From assembly GCA_031841125.1 (NCBI GenBank), contig CM063110.1, forward strand, positions 24,981,626 through 25,045,625: a stretch of DNA of 64,000 nt. The letters are read 5' to 3'. Below the pieces are notes generated by a model that was not told where the DNA came from, did not search any database, and worked only from the letters and a program-made list of their open reading frames with translations. This stretch comes from Acanthococcus lagerstroemiae. Its lineage: Eukaryota > Arthropoda > Insecta > Hemiptera > Eriococcidae. Below are positions 1-11,036 of the stretch, piece by piece (within the stretch, counting starts at the first letter, position 1; each line of letters opens with the position of its first letter). The position numbers and the translations under genes were made by a program.

Positions 1-2666
1 TGACTGAAACAAAGATAATTTGAATAATCAAACTGGACAAAAATTGCAGAACTGTTTATTGTAACAAGATTCGCACCGAAAAACGCACGAAAACACATAC
101 TAAGAACTTTTAATGTCACACTAATACAAACACACGAAAACAGTAGCTAGATCGCTTTGAAAACGCACAGTTTATCGCATATAAAACTAGACTAAACGGT
201 ATCGGCCAGCGGCCTTCATATATTCTGGTGTTATCGGCGAAACTCCTTATCGCTTTCGTTATCGAACTTCTATTCTGCTGCTCAAAACGTGTCGATCTTT
301 CTTGTTCGAGAGCAATCTTCGTCACAATATCGAAAAATACGAAGATAATTCTGATCAGTAAACAACTGCACCAAGGTAATATTTGATGAGGCTTGCTGTG
401 AGGTATGCATGGTTGCTATATTTCAACCATTTGGGTTCGGAGAGCAAACTGTGCAATTGGCGGTTGTCCAAATCCTCCCCATGTCCAAGGCCTCCCCAGT
501 CTCTTCAATTGGAGTCCATTATTCGGTACCAAAACTGTTTTGCGGTGAAGAGAACACGGCAAACAGTTATGGCGGAGGGTATATGCTACTCTGTGCATTA
601 ACTTCGTTATAAAGGTACTTAAACTTCATCGTTCGAAAACGAGCGACCACTTCTCGCTGCGACCACAGCGTCCCCGAGAATCAATACTTGAACAGGATTG
701 CTCGGTAAATACCCCCGGCCGGAGCAGAACGCATTATCTAAACGTAAATAAGTTTCGTTAATTAAACTCATTATGTCCACGCCATCGCGTAAACTTTTTA
801 TATACGTACACCATCAGCCAGTTCGAGAGTTCGAGGGAACAAAACTGCATTATTTTTCTTCTCTACAGCACGAATATACATGTATAAAAGTGGACGCCCA
901 TCTTGTGAGTGGCGAGGAGCTCTGGCGGTGCGATTACTGATTTATGCCGCCGAATATTTACGTTTCGGAAGTGGGTACCTATATGTATACCCATAGGGAC
1001 GTGCTGGTCTCCGAGCCCTGGGCTTTGGCTTCTTAATCCGGGTATTGCGCTAACGAACGTTTAATGCGAAGTGAAATATGAGTTCGATCTACAGCATTAC
1101 CTAACTGGACGTACACAGGCCGCCCGCCGCCGGCCCTAATAGAACTATTAATTTGGACGCTAAAATAACTCGTGCGCCCGGTCCGCGGTGCTCGCCTCGG
1201 CTAGCGGCTGTTTAATTAAGAAAATTTGTTTTCAATGGCGTAAAAACGGTTTTTAAACATTTCGAAACGATGTTAGCTCTCGATTTTAAAGTACCTACCC
1301 GTCGTGCTCCGTGTACGAGTCTCTGGCTCTGTGGCAGGAAGGCAGGGAAAAAAGAGTTTTTTTTTTGTTTTTTTTTTTAAATTCAATGGAATCACGACTA
1401 GATCTATCTGCCTTTATGATAATTGAATGTTTTTAAAAAGAGAGCACGTTTCGCCGTGCAGAGCTAGCCCCTCGTTCTGGCCACGCGGTCGCCGGCTCAA
1501 CCGATCCCATCGGGTTGGTGGGTCGCGTCCACAATGAATAGGCGAAACGCCGGCGCAAAAATTTATCAACGTCCACAGTAACTAGATTTTTATGCCTCAA
1601 AAATCTCCTAAATTCGTGATGGAAAAAAAAAAAAAAAAAGAAGAGAAAAAGGTCCACAGAATAGGTACATAACTCGTGTACGCGCAAAGCTGCTCGCGTC
1701 TTTTTCCGCGCCGAATAGTCGCGTTCTTTTTTTAATACTTTATATATTTAAATGTCACCTTTATTACATACCTACAACCGTTTTCGAGCCAATTATGGAA
1801 ACCAGAATTTGTTATATCTCGTAGACCTATACGCCGTCTTATTACAAGTCGTTACATATATTTCCTTCTATCGCTGAACGAGCTGGATTGTCGCATTGGC
1901 GAGTCGGCGACGCTTGTGTCGTGGCACAGATGCAACAGTACCGCTGATTGGTGAAAAATCGTGCTGCTTGTCAAACGTGACATTCGTTTCTTGAGTTTGA
2001 AAAGGCGATTTGAAAGATGCGTACTATCTTATAGCTGTACACCCTTCGTACTGGAAGTACTTACGTTTTTTCTTTAACGAAATATTGTTTGAATTTTGTT
2101 GCTTACCCTTCGGGTTATGTACAGCTCCGTACGTTTTTACCAACCGTCATGCGCAAGGCGGTTGGAACTCGAAGGATTAGTTTTATGATTGACGACGTCC
2201 TATCGAACTTACGACATAATTGAAGGGACGAACTGGTCCAATCGGAGTTCAGGGTATAGCTAACCTGATATGACCTAAAATGGAAAAATTTTCAAACAAA
2301 AATTGAAAATATTGTGATTACTTGTAAGAAAGATACCGTAAACCGGAGCTACTTTACATTTACGGGGTAACTTTATACAGTACCTGTTTTTACCGCGTTA
2401 GCGAGGAGAATTGTACAATCTAGAAAAGAGGGAACGTTGATTGTGATCTCATTGCGTTCCTGGATGTTTACTCGATCAGGTTTGGTATTTTCGAGCCGAA
2501 AAAAGTGTATTTAACGGTGTTTGAGAACACTGCGAAAATATCAGTGCCAAGCAAGGTGCAAATGTTGGGTTACCGAATTCCTTCTATTTACAGTATACAG
2601 TACTATGGAATATTTTTTATCGTGACGTAAACCGACGCAGAATTTTATCAGCTTGCGAACGATATA
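1..2666. other. upstream intron or 5' region, mostly single-copy; possible regulatory stretch at about 600-1260
   Basis: No credible coding exon is seen. The part from about 600 to 1260 differs from the introns downstream: it is richer in CpG, has no recognisable repeat, and contains TAATTAAA and TTTAATTAAG homeodomain-type cores and a TATAAAAG box at about 894. That look is compatible with an intronic enhancer or promoter of robo, but no transcript evidence exists. Poly-T and poly-A runs occur near 1350-1380 and 1622-1640. Confidence 0.3.
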
Positions 2667-3297
2667 CATATGTGACGCGCCATGAGAAACCATAACTTCG
2701 GGTGAAGAGGGTCGAAAATGAAATTTTGACTGATTCTAATAGAGAAAAGTATGGAGAATCCAATGCCGCAAGCCGCAGCTCAATCGGAGCAAAATTCTCA
2801 GAGATATGCCATTTTGAAGTTGTAAACTACTAAAAAGTACTTTTCGAGAAAAACAGCTTTAAAGTTTTTCATTCGGACATTGCTTAAATTACCAAGTTCT
2901 CCGTAGGTATTATGATTGAAAACTAGCCCCCCTCCCCCCAAGTAAAATTTTATGAGGAATTCAATGGTGTAGGTTTCAGGTTTGCTAAAATAAAACTGAC
3001 AAATGTATGCAAATAAAGTTTGTTTTTAAAAAAATGTATGAAAATGACGTTGATTATAAAAAAATCTATCATACAAAAAATTCAAAAATTTTTTTTTTAC
3101 AAAAATTATAAAAATCAAACAAATAAACAACGAAACAAGCGAGTATGGGTGCCTAAAATGTTCTTCAGATACTCTAGAACACATTTCCGGCAAAAAGTCA
3201 TTTTTGATCAAAATCAATTTTTCAACGTGTTTTGGCGTTTTTCTTGAAAACAATTTTTTCGCCCGAAGGTATGGTTTCTCATGGCGCGTCACATATG
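2667..3297. mobile_element. 631-bp terminal-inverted-repeat element
   Basis: The ends are inverted copies of each other: 2667-2703 and 3262-3297 share 28 identical terminal bases (CATATGTGACGCGCCATGAG and onward), then one mismatch, then CTTCGGG. The interior is A/T-rich with no credible protein. No clear target-site duplication could be read. This is a non-autonomous DNA-element structure; the superfamily is unassigned. Confidence 0.75.
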
Positions 3298-3346
3298 ATA
3301 GTATGGGGAAAGACGCGTGCTTAGATGACTGGAGGCGATTGTTTGT

Positions 3347-4161
3347 TTGAAATCCTGTCATCAGTGTTGTTCGCTGCACTTTCCAATCTTCATCAAGGAC
3401 TCAAACAAACATCACGAACTCGAAAAATGCTCGAAGGACTACCTCCAGGCTACTAAAGTGCATATCGCAGAGCCAAACAACGGACTAATTTTAGCAGCTG
3501 TATACTGTCCATCCAGACACGCAATTGTAGTCAACCAATTCAACGAGTTCCTCCAAACATTAGGGAAACGATTCATCGCAGGTGGAGACTGGAATGCGAA
3601 ACACACCCACTGGGCATCAAGACTAATCGCGCCAAAGGGACGCGAACTACTAAAAGCCATCTTGGAAATCCCAGCAGATGTAATCACATCAAGAAAACCA
3701 CGTACTGTCCCACGGATGAAAGTAAGAGACCGGCTTATCGACTTCTTTGTTACAAAAAGTATATCCTCAAATTACACAGAAATGGATGGAATAGTCGACC
3801 TGACCTCTGATTACATCCCAGTGCTACTGACACTGAGCTCCTCTGTAATAAAATAAAGTCAGGAGATCAATCGTGACAACTGATCACACCAATTGGGATC
3901 ACTTTCGAGAGCGACTAGATGCCGGCATTGACTTGCAGGTGAGGCTAAAATCAAAACAGAACGTGGACCAGGCTGTAATCGCGTTCACTGAAGCAGTCCA
4001 AAAAGCAGCGAAAGAAGCAACACCGAAAACAGGAGCACCCGTCGAAAAAACGGTTGAGTACCCTCTTGAAATAAGACAACTGGTCAAGCAACGAAGGAGA
4101 GCACGACGGACATGGCATCAGTCGCGGAGCAAGGAAGATAAGACTGCGCTTAATCGAATAA
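3347..4161 (+). mobile_element. Jockey-like non-LTR element, endonuclease part (left half)
   Basis: The translated region reads as an apurinic-type endonuclease of the Jockey clade: LAAVYCPSRH, TLGKRFIAGGDWNAKHTHWASRL, PKGRELL, then DRLIDFFVTK and LTSDYIPVLLTLSS. Here GDWNAKH and SDYIPV stand for the catalytic GD.N and SDH blocks, with His replaced in the latter. A second open stretch (3873-4187) continues with the basic linker before the reverse transcriptase. A stop at about 3854 and the SDY change show decay. The element is cut at 4161 by an RTE insertion and resumes at 5263. Confidence 0.85.
4151..4161 (+). repeat. target-site duplication of the RTE insertion, left copy
   Basis: TAATCGAATAA directly before the first RTE base. 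The identical copy is at 5252-5262. Removing the insert and one copy lets the Jockey reading frame continue without a break. Confidence 0.88.
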
Positions 4162-5251
4162 CCTATCCGAACTTTGGAGAGCCTTAAGCCGACAAGGTAT
4201 CCCCGAGAAAATGATAAAAATCATAAGAGAAATGTACAAAAACAATAGCGGAAAAATCCGTCTGGACAAAACAGGCAAAAATTTTAAAATCGAAAGGGGA
4301 GTGAAACAAGGGGACCCCCTATCTCCCAACTTATTTAATTGTTTACTGGAAGATATATTTCAAAACTTAAACTGGGAACAAAAAGGTATAATAATAAATG
4401 GGGAAAGGCTCAACAACTTAAGATTTGCGGACGATGTGGCTTTAATTTCTCAGGACGGACAAGAAATGCAAACCACGGCAAACGAATTAGCAGAACAATG
4501 TAACAAAGCAGGCCTGATTATAAATACCAGTAAAACAGTGTTATTATCAAACAGTAAGTCTAGCAAAGAAATAGTTATCGGTAACAATCACATTATAGCA
4601 GAAGATAGCACGATATATTTAGGTCAAATTATTTCATTTAAAAATAAATCAGAAAAGGAAATTTCAAAAAGAAGATCACAGGCATGAAAAGTTTCTGGTC
4701 CCTAAAAAATATCTACAAAAGTGAAATGCCTTTGGCAATGAAAAAGAAAATATGGGAGTCATGCACACTACCGGTGCTAATGTACGGCGCACAGACATGG
4801 GCCGCCACACAAGGCCAAACTCTGAAGCTAGCTAGGACCCAGATTGCAATGGAGAGGGCTATAATCGGAGTAAAAAGAAAAGACAGACTAACCAATAGAC
4901 GGGTAAGGGATACATCAAAAGTCAAGGATTGTAGATTTGTCATGAAAAAACTGAAATTTGATTACGCGGGTCATGTTGCAAGAGGGGGGACGGATAGGTG
5001 GGAAAGAAAAATTTTGGAATGGGTACCCAGAGGAACACAAAGAAATGTAGGGAGACCGACTACCCGATGGGCCGATGAAATCAGGCAACATGTCGGGGTC
5101 GCCTGGGGAAGAGACGCCAGGGAAAGGGGCCGCTGGAAAAGAGTGGGGAGGCCTATGCCCGTCAATAGGCGCATTAAGCTAGGAAATTTTATTTTAAGTT
5201 AATATTTTAAGACATACAAAAGGGCTGCAAAATAAATAAATAAAAATAAAA
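4162..5251 (+). mobile_element. RTE-like non-LTR element inserted in Jockey, 5' truncated
   Basis: Reads SELWRALSRQGIPEKMIKII, the RT core [20 protein letters not shown] and LRFADDVAL (catalytic FADD intact). The RTE C-terminal region follows: PVLMYGAQTWAA, RDRLTNRR-type basic patch, GHVARG, RWERKILEWVP and GRPTTRWADEI. A one-base deletion near 4685 breaks the frame between RT and C-terminal part. The 3' end is an AAATA-rich tail (5230-5250). It is flanked by an 11-bp direct repeat TAATCGAATAA at 4151-4161 and 5252-5262, which is the target duplication. Confidence 0.9.
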
Positions 5252-5262
5252 TAATCGAATAA
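5252..5262 (+). repeat. target-site duplication of the RTE insertion, right copy
   Basis: TAATCGAATAA directly after the A-rich RTE tail, identical to 4151-4161. Jockey coding resumes immediately. Confidence 0.88.
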
Positions 5263-5620
5263 GCAAGGAACTACATACAAAAATTCAAGAGGTTAAAAAC
5301 GAGACCTTCAAAACATATATAAGTCAACTTACTGCTACAGAAGACATCGAGTACTCTCTGTGGAAGGCCACTAAACGCACGAAAAGACCCTCAGCGCACA
5401 TACCACCCATCCGAAATGAAGATGGGACATGGGCCTGCAGCGACCAAGAAAAAATACGTACGCGAGATACCTGGAAATAGTGTTTCAACCGAATGAGACA
5501 CCATCTGAACCTTTCTGCTCTATTCCGTTGACAAATCGAAATGACAGTGCACCCTTGCGTCTCATTTCACACCCCTAGAGGTCGCTAAAGGAATAGACCA
5601 AAACCGTCTTCAAGCGAGGA
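5263..5620 (+). mobile_element. Jockey-like element, right half
   Basis: In the frame interrupted at 4161 it continues KELHTKIQEVKNETFKTYIS, TATEDIEYSLWKATKR and PPIRNEDGTWACSDQEK, the Jockey region just upstream of the RT palm. It then decays (NVFQPNE-like VFQPNETPSE) and ends near 5600-5630, where an oppositely oriented relic begins. Confidence 0.8.
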
Positions 5621-5624
5621 AATC

Positions 5625-7080
5625 GTGACTAGGCACTATAGAACAGCACGGAGTTCGGCTGTGTAGATAGAAGCTGTGTTTTTAAGTCGGAAGGAGCGTA
5701 GAAAACCATCTATGAAGTAGGCGTAAGCGGTGCGCCGGTTGTACTTTGAACCATCAGTGACGCATAGGATGAGGTCAGGAAAGTGGTCCAGAATTTCTTG
5801 CAAATGTGTCCGATAAACTTGGGTGAGGATGTAGATTTCTTAGGGAATTCTGTAAGTTCGAAATTGCGTGCAGGAAGGTTCAATAACCAGGGTGAGGGTG
5901 GTGTATGGATTTTTGGTAGTGAATTGTAAGAAATGATACGGGACAGTATCCCGTCAAAGTGTAACGTAAGTGCAGCGAGAATTTAGGATCAGGGGTGTAG
6001 TTTGAAGGGTTAAAGAGATACTCATAGGCAGAAAGATTAGGATTGTGTGCTATCGTAACGAGAAGTTCGGCTGTGAGTTGCATTCGGCGATACGAAAGAG
6101 GAGGAATTCCAGCACCGGCACGTATACTCAAAGCAGCGCTAGTGCGAAAGGCGCCAATGGCGATACGTAAACCCGCATTTTGAACAGCGTCAAGAAGCTC
6201 TAAGTATGCGGGAGGGGCAAGTCCATATATGGGTGATCCGTAATCCATGATAGACCGGATCAGAATCTGGTATAACTGAATGAGTAGTCATCCTTTGGAA
6301 GGATGTGAGAGGCACTTTAGAACATTGAGTAAGCGCATACATTTGGCTATTATGTGTTTTATATGAGGTAACCAGGAGAGGCGAGCGTCAAGATAGAGGC
6401 CAAGAAATTTGACTGAATTGGAGCCAGGAATCGATTGTGAGTTGAGCAGAAGAGGTGGAAAAGTTGGGTTGTTTGTTCGATGCTGGAACATCATGAAGTC
6501 TGTTTTGCTTAGTGATATACATACGGAATCCGTGTCTAGAGGACCATATTTCGATTAGCTTTATGTTTGTTTTTTTTGGAGTAGTCTATGGGCACGTTCT
6601 GGGTTTTTGGATTTGAGGTGAATGCTGAAGTCATCGGTAAATAGTATTTGTATGAGAGGGAAACGAACTTGGAGAGTGATCTCATTAATAGCAGTCAAAA
6701 ACAAGGTTACGCTGAGGACTGAGCCTTGAAGACCTCCACTGACGAGCGGTCGGGAGCAGAAAAGATGTCCTCCCGCACGTACCCTAATGAAACGGTTTTG
6801 CAGGAAGCTTTGTAAGATTAGAGGATGGTGTCCGCGTAAACCGTATTTATGAAGCAGAGAATAGATGTGATACCTCCATACTCTATCGAAGGAATTTTCC
6901 GTATCGAAGAATACTGAGAACAGATGATTTCCGATTGAAAACGCATCGCAAATTTGTGCCTGAAAATCAGCCAGGGCCATGAGTGTTGGTCGAGATTTAC
7001 GAAAGCCGTAGGTACTGTGCCGCCGAAAGTCTATTGTTAGATTCCAGGTACCAGACTAGTCGTTTGTTAACAGGGACGTA
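5625..7080 (-). mobile_element. Jockey/CR1-like non-LTR relic: RT plus RNase H
   Basis: On the minus strand, in order: GFRKSRPTLMALADFQ, the RT motif FFDTENSFDRVWRYHIYSLL, GGLQGSVLSVTLFLTAINEI, the catalytic FTDDFSIHLKS, the thumb region FLGLYLDARLSWLPHI and YGSPIYGLAPPAYLELLDAV. It ends with an RNase H-like KNTASIYTAELRAVL near 5640-5690. Several frames and stops show it is dead. The 5' limit is uncertain (about 7080); a G run at 7095-7104 follows. Confidence 0.8.
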
Positions 7081-8666
7081 CCGAAAGTTTCCTGGGGGGG
7101 GGGGCATTGTGAAAATCTCAACCGGCTCAACTCAGAATTCCCAAGTGTCAAAGCAAAAGAATATTTCTTCCAACCATTTAGAGTAGGCAACGAGCAAACA
7201 CTCTCGGAATGAAATGACCTAAGAAGGTCCTAGTTTTCACTGATAACGTAACAGATCGATATCAGGTCGATAGTTGTTTATTAATTTAATTGCCATGGGA
7301 ATTTCTATCAACAACACGAAAGCACTCTGCAATCAGCTCAATGAAGTAATATCTACTGAAGATAGTTGAAAGAAAAAATGAAAAATAAAGTGATTGCAAG
7401 AAGCTCGTTGTCGACCCTAAAAAACTGAAATGACTTGAGATGACAAATAAAAATAAAATATTTAGGGGGAGAGGATCCACTGGACACAAAATAGGCATAC
7501 ATGTGATGATGTCTCGTGTTTTAGCAACCACCCCCTTGAAATAAATATCGTATGGTGTTAATATCTGTGCATAGAAAGAGGAGTGTTCCACAAAGTGTAC
7601 AAGAGATGAAGAGCTGCGGAAAAAAAAAATGCGAGTGGCTTATGAATAATCATGTTCTTGTGATTTCGAAGACAATACACATGACTCATCGAAATCCAGC
7701 GAAATATCTTTTTGCATTAAACATTTCAGCCATAATGCCATGTAATTACGTGCGGTCTACACCTGAAATGAGTTTGAATAACAGACTCTTCCTTTCTTCT
7801 ATTACATCACATCTCCGGATCGAGAAAGAAGAAACCGAAGTCAGTCCTGCAATCGACCATTCCAACGATTCTCAATTTATTTCTCGCTAGTTATTTATAC
7901 TCTCGACCACAGTAAAACATTCTCCACTTTTCCGAACTCATCTTCTTTCACTTTTTTTTTTCCTTCTTTTTTCGCCCTCTTCAGAAAAGACTCTAACGAT
8001 ATTCATTTCGATTCCACCTGTCGTACGACTGTTCGAAAAAAGGATTCGTTAACGCTATTGTTGGGTAAAGGAAACGTTGGTCCGTATCCCTAAACAATAA
8101 CACAGAAGTTGGAAAATTCAACTCATCTTCAAAAATACATATTATTATAAATACAATTTCACCTCACTGTACGGCTGTTATCATTGACACCACTTCTATA
8201 CTTCGCATCTGTCGCACCGCTGTCGTTTTGGAAACGGTTTACCCGAGTGAATTTTATTGAAAAACCAGTTCCATCGAATTAATTTCGGCTTGGCGCATTT
8301 CGTATTCCGAAAATGCCTCACGTGGAAAGCGAGAATCGATCAAAAATTCCTAATTTAATTTATAATCTTCCCGAAAACGATACCTGTTATTAAGGACTTG
8401 ATTGCCGCGCGCACCATATTCTCAAAAAACGGGCTGATAAATTCGTCTTAAACACACGAATTATCAGTTATTATGCCGTAATTCATCGTCTTATATCAAC
8501 GGTAATGTTAACTTAATCGAAAATGGTCAAATTATATCGCTTCGAATATTTCGTATACACGCTGTAGTGTATATGGGTTTTAGGTATAATTTCCTGGTCG
8601 TTTATAATTAGCTGTCAATTATGAATTATCGTCGTGAATTTTAAAATATGTAATTCGTATTTTCAG
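7081..8666. other. intron sequence before exon 8667
   Basis: No coding or mobile-element signal I can name. 7900-8650 is non-repetitive, has several CpG sites and ends in a normal polypyrimidine tract and TTTCAG. Confidence 0.4.
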
Positions 8667-8820
8667 TGCTGAAAGACGATTTTCGACTGGAGCCGAAAGA
8701 TACGAGAGTTGCGGCAGGAGAAACGGCTTTATTAGAATGCGGACCTCCTAAAGGTCAACCGGAACCGACTGTGAATTGGCAAAAGAACGGACAACGGATG
8801 GATATCGAGAGTTCCAAAAG
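8667..8820 (+). CDS. robo1: robo exon: first half of Ig2
   Basis: Acceptor TTTCAG ends at 8666 and donor GTTAGT starts at 8821. The exon begins after the first base of a Val codon and ends two bases into an Arg codon, which the exon at 23811 completes. It encodes residues 1-52. These include [23 protein letters not shown], read here as [12 protein letters not shown] then [11 protein letters not shown], which is nearly identical to the start of Drosophila Robo Ig2 as I remember it. Cys25 and Trp38 are the B- and C-strand Ig landmarks. No Ig1 exon is visible between 1 and 8666. Confidence 0.93.
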
Positions 8821-11005
8821 GTTAGTCTTAACTATTGTCAACTTAATATCAAAAAATGATTATTGTAAATCCATGACCTCGTTCGAAAAGAACTGCAGCG
8901 ATGAAACTCAGCGGGGGCAAAGGTAAAACGCTGTCAATCATCCCGGGCTGGCACCAGAAACTGAGATTACCGAATTTTATGAATTCGTAGAAAACACTGT
9001 GAGAGGGGAGAGAGGAGACTACACCTTGGTAATGGGAGACTGGAACGTCAAGATAGTAGCTGATATGATGATAGTGAGGCGTATGGTGATGCACGCATGC
9101 CAAATTGGCCCCGGGACACCGCACCCCCTATCTCGGAAATATCCCAAATGGGCCTGCGTCAGGATAGCATGCCTCTCAGCTATATATGCTAAATTGATAT
9201 GAATTGGTAAAAGGCTTTGGTGATGGCTCTAGAGCTGTAAAGTTAGTCCATGACTCCAGATCTAGCTCCGGACAACTAGCGCGGAACTCCATTCCGAGCT
9301 AAGGGACCAAAAATACATTTACTTCGAGGTCTATGTCGTAGGTTCTATGAATACATAGGGTGGCTTTTTAATCAAAATACTTTTTAATTACAAAAAAGTA
9401 AACAACCAACAAACGTTTTTAGAACATAAAAAATTCAAATGAACAGTTTCAAAATTTGTCGACTGTGAAATTATTGGGGGGTATTTCACCCCTCCATAGT
9501 TTCGTTCCTGCAAATGCAGATTGGAACCTTATCTCTCAAGCACTCCGTTGCGCACATGAGCATGTCGCAAAAGTTTCAAGTAGGTGATTCGCCTTCAACT
9601 GGATGAGCAGGCAACTCATCTATTACAATGTGTAAATGAGTTTGCTGGCGCTCACATTTGGAGGGGCAAAGATACAGAACTCCAGAGAAATTACGTATAA
9701 ACACATGAAATGAACTTTTTCTCTAAGCAATATAAAAAATGTACGGTAACTACTGAAAAAAAGAATACTGGTTGTTCACAGAATTGATTTCAGTTAAAAA
9801 CTACCTAAAAAACTTCAATATTATTCTCAGTTTCCAATGAAATATGTCCTGTGGAAATGATTTTCTCAGTTATTCCCTTCAAAAATACTCTGTGTCCTCG
9901 CTCTTTCCTAATTTTGTTTTTTGATTTGAAAATTTAGATAACTGCAATGCTTTATGTCAAAAAGTATGATTTTCGAATTCTCATCATTTCGAACATTCCA
10001 ATTTGTAACCAAGAGAGGCCAGGGGCTGTGCTCTTCGGCCACCTCATTTACTGCCAACAAAATTTTCAACTAGTACATACAAAGGAAATTGCGATGAGAA
10101 AACTCATTTACATTTTTATACTACAGTTTTTCCAGGTGTCAATTTCAGTGGTATTTATTAAAGTTTTTGAACTCGAAAAATAAAATAGATAGTCGTGAGG
10201 CCAACGAGTATTCTTAAAGGGTATGCAGGAGAAAGTCGTCTACCTCGAAAAGATCGTGAGGTCTAAAGGACAAATTCTATAGAATAGATTGAAAAAATAT
10301 GAAAATCTTTATTCACAGTTTTTAACCAAAATCGATTTTGTGAACATCAAATTAAAATAAATCTTATTTAATCATTCAAATAATACCAAATTTATGAATT
10401 TTAATTTAATTATTTAATTATTTATTTTTTATATTAATATTTTTTATCTTATTTTTTATTAAAATAAACTTAATTTATTTAAAAATTATTTAAAAAAATT
10501 ATAAATGATAATAAATTTATTTAATAATTTTGATCCATATAATTTAAATTTTACTCCAATAATCTATTTATTATCCTGTTGATTCAATTTTGGTAGTTTT
10601 TTTGTTTTTTTTTCCAATAGTGGCCATACCTTCTATTACACCACACAACAACATAAAAAACAATGTGATGAGATTATGTGATTTGAGCTATATTTTGAAT
10701 GCTGAATACGATGGCGTTTACCATTTTTCTCGAGAACCTCTCGTTTTCCATATTCAAAATTAAAATTTTATCAAATTTTTCTTGTTTTATTCCTTTTTGT
10801 TGTCCATGAATAGCTACACTGATACTGATAACAATACTAAACGCGCATAGTTGTTTGATCTGTGGTATCATCTTGATGATACTAAAATTCGTATTTATGA
10901 TGGAGATGAGAGAGAAAAAAATGAACTACCTATAATCCAAAAATTAACATCGGCATTAAATTCCTCGTTGAAAATACTCTTATAGAATCACATGTTTTCA
11001 TATCA

Positions 11006-11036
<31 letters not shown>

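Noticed and set aside
1433..1687. 84-residue minus-strand open frame
   Set aside because: Contains a poly-Phe run from a poly-A tract and has no domain; shadow frame.
3020..3379. Open frames on both strands at 3020-3379
   Set aside because: They lie in the A/T-rich interior and end of the inverted-repeat element, with no coding character.
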